Positions 60,147 to 64,000 of a DNA stretch of 64,000 nucleotides are shown in pieces (position 1 is the first letter of the stretch; each line of letters begins with the position of its first letter). Position numbers and translations under genes: made by a program. Below the pieces are notes generated by a model, which saw only the letters and a program-made list of their open reading frames with translations, was not told where the DNA came from and ran no database searches. Source of the stretch: Epiperipatus broadwayi (Eukaryota > Onychophora > Udeonychophora > Euonychophora > Peripatidae); contig JAQFVV010012498.1 in assembly GCA_028023455.1 (NCBI GenBank), forward strand, positions 1,426,001 to 1,490,000, written 5' to 3'.

Positions 60147-60176
<30 letters not shown>
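60147..60176. repeat. (CA)n(TA)n microsatellite
   Basis: A short CA run followed by a TA run at the right end of the foldback element. Confidence 0.9.
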
Positions 60177-61460
60177 TGTAATGGTCAAAATTCCTACATC
60201 TCGCTAACACACTGCAGAATTTAAACCCTAGACATGGAACTCAACACTAGGAAGGATGGCCTCCTAGAAATCCCAAGTTGAAATCCAAAGTCCAAGCTCC
60301 AGCAATGCCCTCTACATGATAAAGTATCTGATGCTACTAATAGTATAGCTTCCTGCCAGTACTGGTGGTCAGGGAGAAAGCAAGAGACTCTAAATCTAAA
60401 ATAGCCCTAGGTTCATTTAACAATGACTTATAGATGTGCCCAAGATAAGCCTAACATGCATGTAACTTAGATTGCACCCTGAATAAATAAACAAAGCAAC
60501 TATTTAATTACTACACTATTTATTGAGGCATATAAAGTTATAAAGTATGCCCTCCAGATTTGATAGCAAAATAAAGATATACATAAATATTTGTATTTTT
60601 ACTTGAGTTATTTAATATTATAATGTGTCTATTATATTATGAAGTAAGTATGTGTGAGCTATGTAAAGTATTAAAGCAATTTAAAACTAATTAAACATGA
60701 ACAGGAAACTTTAAGTTAATAAGAGACGCTAGCATGAATGTTGATTCTAATTCTAAAATAAAGCTATATTGTGCATTACTGGGATTCATTTAATTAATGT
60801 TATTAAAAAATTATTATGAGAATATGCATGTGGTGGTGCTAGTGATAAAGTGCGAAGGTTGGAGTACTATGATGGAATCATGGTTTTACCAGAAAACAAA
60901 TAACTAAAACTAAATTTGAAGTTTGAATAGGCATTTTGCCATTTATCTGGGATATCTCTAGTCCTTACACAGCTCAAGCCTGGCCCACACCCAGGAGCTT
61001 TGTAACTGTGGGAACGTATCCTGAATAAATTCACAGTGTGATATTTATGTCACACTCTAATGGGAATCACAGAGTAAAACAGAGACACAGACTTAGCCAT
61101 TGATGAACCTGGGAAAAGTAAAGTGAATTTAATACTCCAGCACATTCAGCAGCAACATACAGCTTAATTTTAAAAATATATAAAAAGGGCAGTTTACAAA
61201 TGGCAGAATAACTCGCTCATAAACTTATTTTATGGCCAGCCTCTCTCAACAACATTTAAATAAAAAAAAAACTATTTTAAAATTATTTATGTAATACATA
61301 AAATAATTATGTTAAATACAGTTTATAAAGGGATGGGGGAATGCATGCTTGCAATTAGTAATTAATATGGCAAACAAGCATTTATAAGATTTCCTTACAC
61401 AACCCATACAGGCTTGAAAGAATCAATTTAAAATCACATTATATTAAGGCATTCAAAATA
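60177..61460. other. Balanced-composition region, possible retroelement remnant
   Basis: Less AT-rich than its flanks. It begins TGTAATGGTC, resembling LTR starts of Ty3/gypsy-type elements, and a similar TGTAACGATCCGGAG occurs at 62950; both follow TA runs. No LTR pair, primer-binding site or gag/pol motif is visible. A SINE-like patch with GGTGGTGCTAGTGATAAAG lies at 60832-60850. Confidence 0.3.
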
Positions 61461-61464
61461 TAAC

Positions 61465-61466
<2 letters not shown>

Positions 61467-61502
<36 letters not shown>

Positions 61503-61508
61503 TGTACT

Positions 61509-61556
<48 letters not shown>
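61467..61556. repeat. Two (TA)n tracts separated by a short unique segment
   Basis: TA runs at about 61467-61499 and 61514-61556. ACTTATAT before the second run and ATATAAGT after it are complementary, so this tract again sits at the centre of a small palindrome. Confidence 0.9.
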
Positions 61557-61559
<3 letters not shown>

Positions 61560-63050
61560 TAACCCAAGTAGAAGAAGTGTAACATGCATTAAGGAAGGAT
61601 TAAATAATTACACATGATAAATACATAATATGGAGTACATTATAAAAATAGCTATAGCTTAAGGTTTACGAGATCTTGGGTTACATTTTAATTACCTCAC
61701 TTTGCAAAGACAGTCCATAAGCATTTTACAAAATTTAAATAGAGTTCTTGAGCAAACTTTGGTTCTCTTCTGGGATCACAGATTTTACAAGCAGTGGCAT
61801 AATTCATGATGTTTCACAATACAGCTTCCATGAGCAGCTTTACTTTTGATGGTTTATCTGGCATTTAAAGCACAATTACAGGACCTCATATGGAAACTGA
61901 TGGCAGTGAGGAAGCCATTCTGAGGGAAGATGGCCCACAGCCTTTTACCCCATCATTCTAAAGTTGATCACCATGGGAATTCCTGGGTACAGTTCGCTTC
62001 TCATATAGAATCAAATAAGGTGATTTCTTTGACCAACTTCTTTCTTTTAAACTTTTTTCTAAACTTTAAACTTATTTCAAACTTAAAACTCAGATTTTAG
62101 ACAACTAAAATCTATATTAAGATGTCTAAAACTTGTTTCTTAGATAAACTAAAATTTGACTATTCTTATCACAAAATCAGCTTTATTTATACTATTGCAT
62201 TAAATAATTACTTTTGCCCTGCAGTAAAGAAATCCACTAATCAAAATTTAGTAATTAGATCAGATACCGAGAATATATTTTTAATTAAAATTTATTATAC
62301 GCATTTTCCAAGATATTCTGATCTAATTTATTTAATTAAAATTGCCAGCTAAACTGTTATCTTATAACTAATTAATAAAAAAATCCACTAGTGAAACTGG
62401 CATAAACAGTTTAAAATTATCCACTATTGTTCTCTTTCCCCACTCTCATTGATTTTAAAAGAAAATGGCATGATTTTGAAAACTAAAGTAAAAATTTATT
62501 TACAACTTTTTTTTTTGAATTTAGTTTTTTAAAATCTATTTATAAGTGATATTATTTTAAATTAAATGAAAACAAGTATAGTGAATATAATATCCCTAAA
62601 TAAACTGATCCAAACAAATAAACTTTAAACAACAAAATATTTTCATAACTCTTAAAATATTATCGCAGTATGTGTGTAGATGAGAATATGTGACCTACTT
62701 TTGTTATACAAGCATATATTTGTAACTATACTCGATGGTTTGAAAATAAAACTGGTAAGACAAATTTAATTATTATAAAACCTTGGATACCCCATTAGAC
62801 ATATATATTTAGGCTGGGTTTTGGTAAATATATGTAATATACACCCAATTTGATAAAATTAGGGTTTGAAATAATGCATGAGGATAGAAAAAGAAAGCAA
62901 GATGAAACTAAGATTTGCAAGGCATATCTTACTGTTTCAATATATATATTGTAACGATCCGGAGAATGAGGTACTTAACGTAAACTGCACTACAGGGCGC
63001 CATCTAGGCATTTGAACCTAGAAAAATTTATAAAGTAGGCAGATACGTAA
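61560..63050. other. Non-coding stretch, nothing recognised
   Basis: A more balanced patch at 61735-62010 has no motif. The 76-codon frame at 62122-62352 is lysine- and isoleucine-rich and unrecognised. TGTAACGATCCGGAG at 62950 followed by GGCGCCATCTAGG is a possible LTR end. Confidence 0.35.
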
Positions 63051-63052
63051 GT

Positions 63053-63105
63053 AAAAAAAAAAAAAAAAAATTTTTTTTCCTTTTTTTTTTATTATTTTTT
63101 TTTTA
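63053..63105. repeat. A-run/T-run homopolymer cluster
   Basis: About seventeen A are followed directly by eight T, CC, ten T, ATTA and ten T. The A and T runs can pair with each other. Length is likely unreliable in an assembly. Confidence 0.85.
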
Positions 63106-63109
63106 ACAT

Positions 63110-64000
63110 ACAAACATTTATTTATGCACATATATATAAGATTTAAAATTATTTTAGTATTAGTTTACATTTTAACATTTAACATTATTTTTAACTTTGA
63201 TTTTTGACTTTAATTTACATTTAATTACTATTATATTCTAATTTTACATTTTAATTAAGTTCGCACAGATAAATTTAGGAAAGCTTGTTTATAATGTTGA
63301 ATATAGATCGGTTACATAGATTTCACGGTCAAAAACATTTCAAAGTAAACATAAACGATCAAAATACAAAATTATTGATTACTGACAATTGCGGAGGGAA
63401 ATTTATATGTAACCCAATAGTATTCACCATAAGATACTTGCATTGTCACCAATAACTTAAAAGACATCCGAATAAATACATTTTAGATACTCACCATAAG
63501 GTATCATTATTTATCGAATGTCTATATATTTTGATCAAATATGAAAACCCAAAACATACTTAACCGATAACCAATCCATGCAAGCATCTATAAACAACTT
63601 AAATTTAATGCATTTTTATTTAGGGTCAAGTATGAATAGACCATATAGATTTGCTTTTGAAAATAAACATTCTATCCCTATTTAACCTTAGGTTAAAATT
63701 CGTAGTCAAACTGGCATCAATTCATCTGATATATCGATGTATTCAATGTAATAAAATACGGCAGCACAAAAAGTTAAGAGAAGAAATTGCTTCCCATGAG
63801 ATAGGAATATTACATCTATCTGCAAAGAAGAGCAATAAAACAAAAAACTTCATAGAAAGGAACTGTGGTATCTGACTTATAATTTCTTCCATAGGCAAAT
63901 GGAAGTGTGCGGCGTAGGAAGCGATTCTGCCCATAGCGAATCAATATTACATCTACTAATCACACAAATATATCCAATCTATTGACCCAATTTAACCACG
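63110..64000. other. Non-coding stretch at the right edge
   Basis: Two overlapping frames on opposite strands (63651-63875 plus, 63743-63934 minus) have no recognised motif and at most one could be real. Nothing else is seen. Confidence 0.35.

Noticed and set aside
60832-60895. SINE head GGTGGTGCTAGTGATAAAG
   Set aside because: A box-like word only; the expected B box is too degenerate to support a call.
63651-63934. Overlapping opposite-strand frames near the right edge
   Set aside because: No motif in either; length is within chance expectation.

Overview
The window looks like intergenic or intronic DNA from a large, AT-rich, repeat-rich animal genome. I see no operons, no convincing intact host gene, no rRNA and no functional tRNA. 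Almost all protein-like sequence is reverse-transcriptase or endonuclease debris from non-LTR retrotransposons. The rest is long microsatellites, palindromic (foldback) elements and tRNA-like SINE heads. An invertebrate, possibly a mollusc such as a cephalopod, would fit this mix, but that is a guess from repeat style and not a proof.

The dominant component is one RTE-like LINE family. I count nine copies: A 950-5035 (-), B 7560-9150 (-), G 13350-15575 (+), H 15705-15890 (-), F 20726-21195 (-), C 28950-32247 (+), D 40078-42860 (-), I 52340-52575 (+) and E 54711-55350 (+). They share an apurinic-like endonuclease (VYAPT, GDFNARIG, SDHRLVR), a linker, an RT core (FVDYEKAFDS, GVRQG, F[AS]DD), a C-terminal segment ending LQWIDNG, and a TGA/ATG-repeat tail. 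All are broken. Copy E is the youngest-looking: its 3' ORF is open over about 205 codons, but the element is 5'-truncated. A second, unrelated LINE (44260-48560, +) has a PHD-like finger and an SGNH-esterase-like ORF1 followed by EN and RT, as in the CR1/L2 supergroup. Two further fragments (36-560 and 15020-15438) are 3' ends of a third LINE. A pair of inverted fragments at 51655-52345 may be Penelope-like.

DNA-transposon-like structure is abundant. Two near-identical 880-bp foldback elements (50422-51300 and 53711-54600) have arms of about 400 bp and sit in homopolymer runs. Other foldbacks lie at 7112-7535, 13641-13904, 16975-18210, 21678-22027 and 59868-60146. A TIR element (2489-3377) is inserted in RTE-A. 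Several insertions are nested inside RTE copies, so the undisturbed copies show the empty site and give a relative order of events.

Tandem repeats include a 420-bp CTAT array with an internal ACCT block, GA arrays, (TA)n tracts centred in unique palindromes, a 119-bp minisatellite (23275-23575) and a 90-bp one (27900-28165). Stretches between these are AT-rich with nothing I can identify. The only candidate for host coding sequence is a weak, GC-richer possible exon at 56058-56188.
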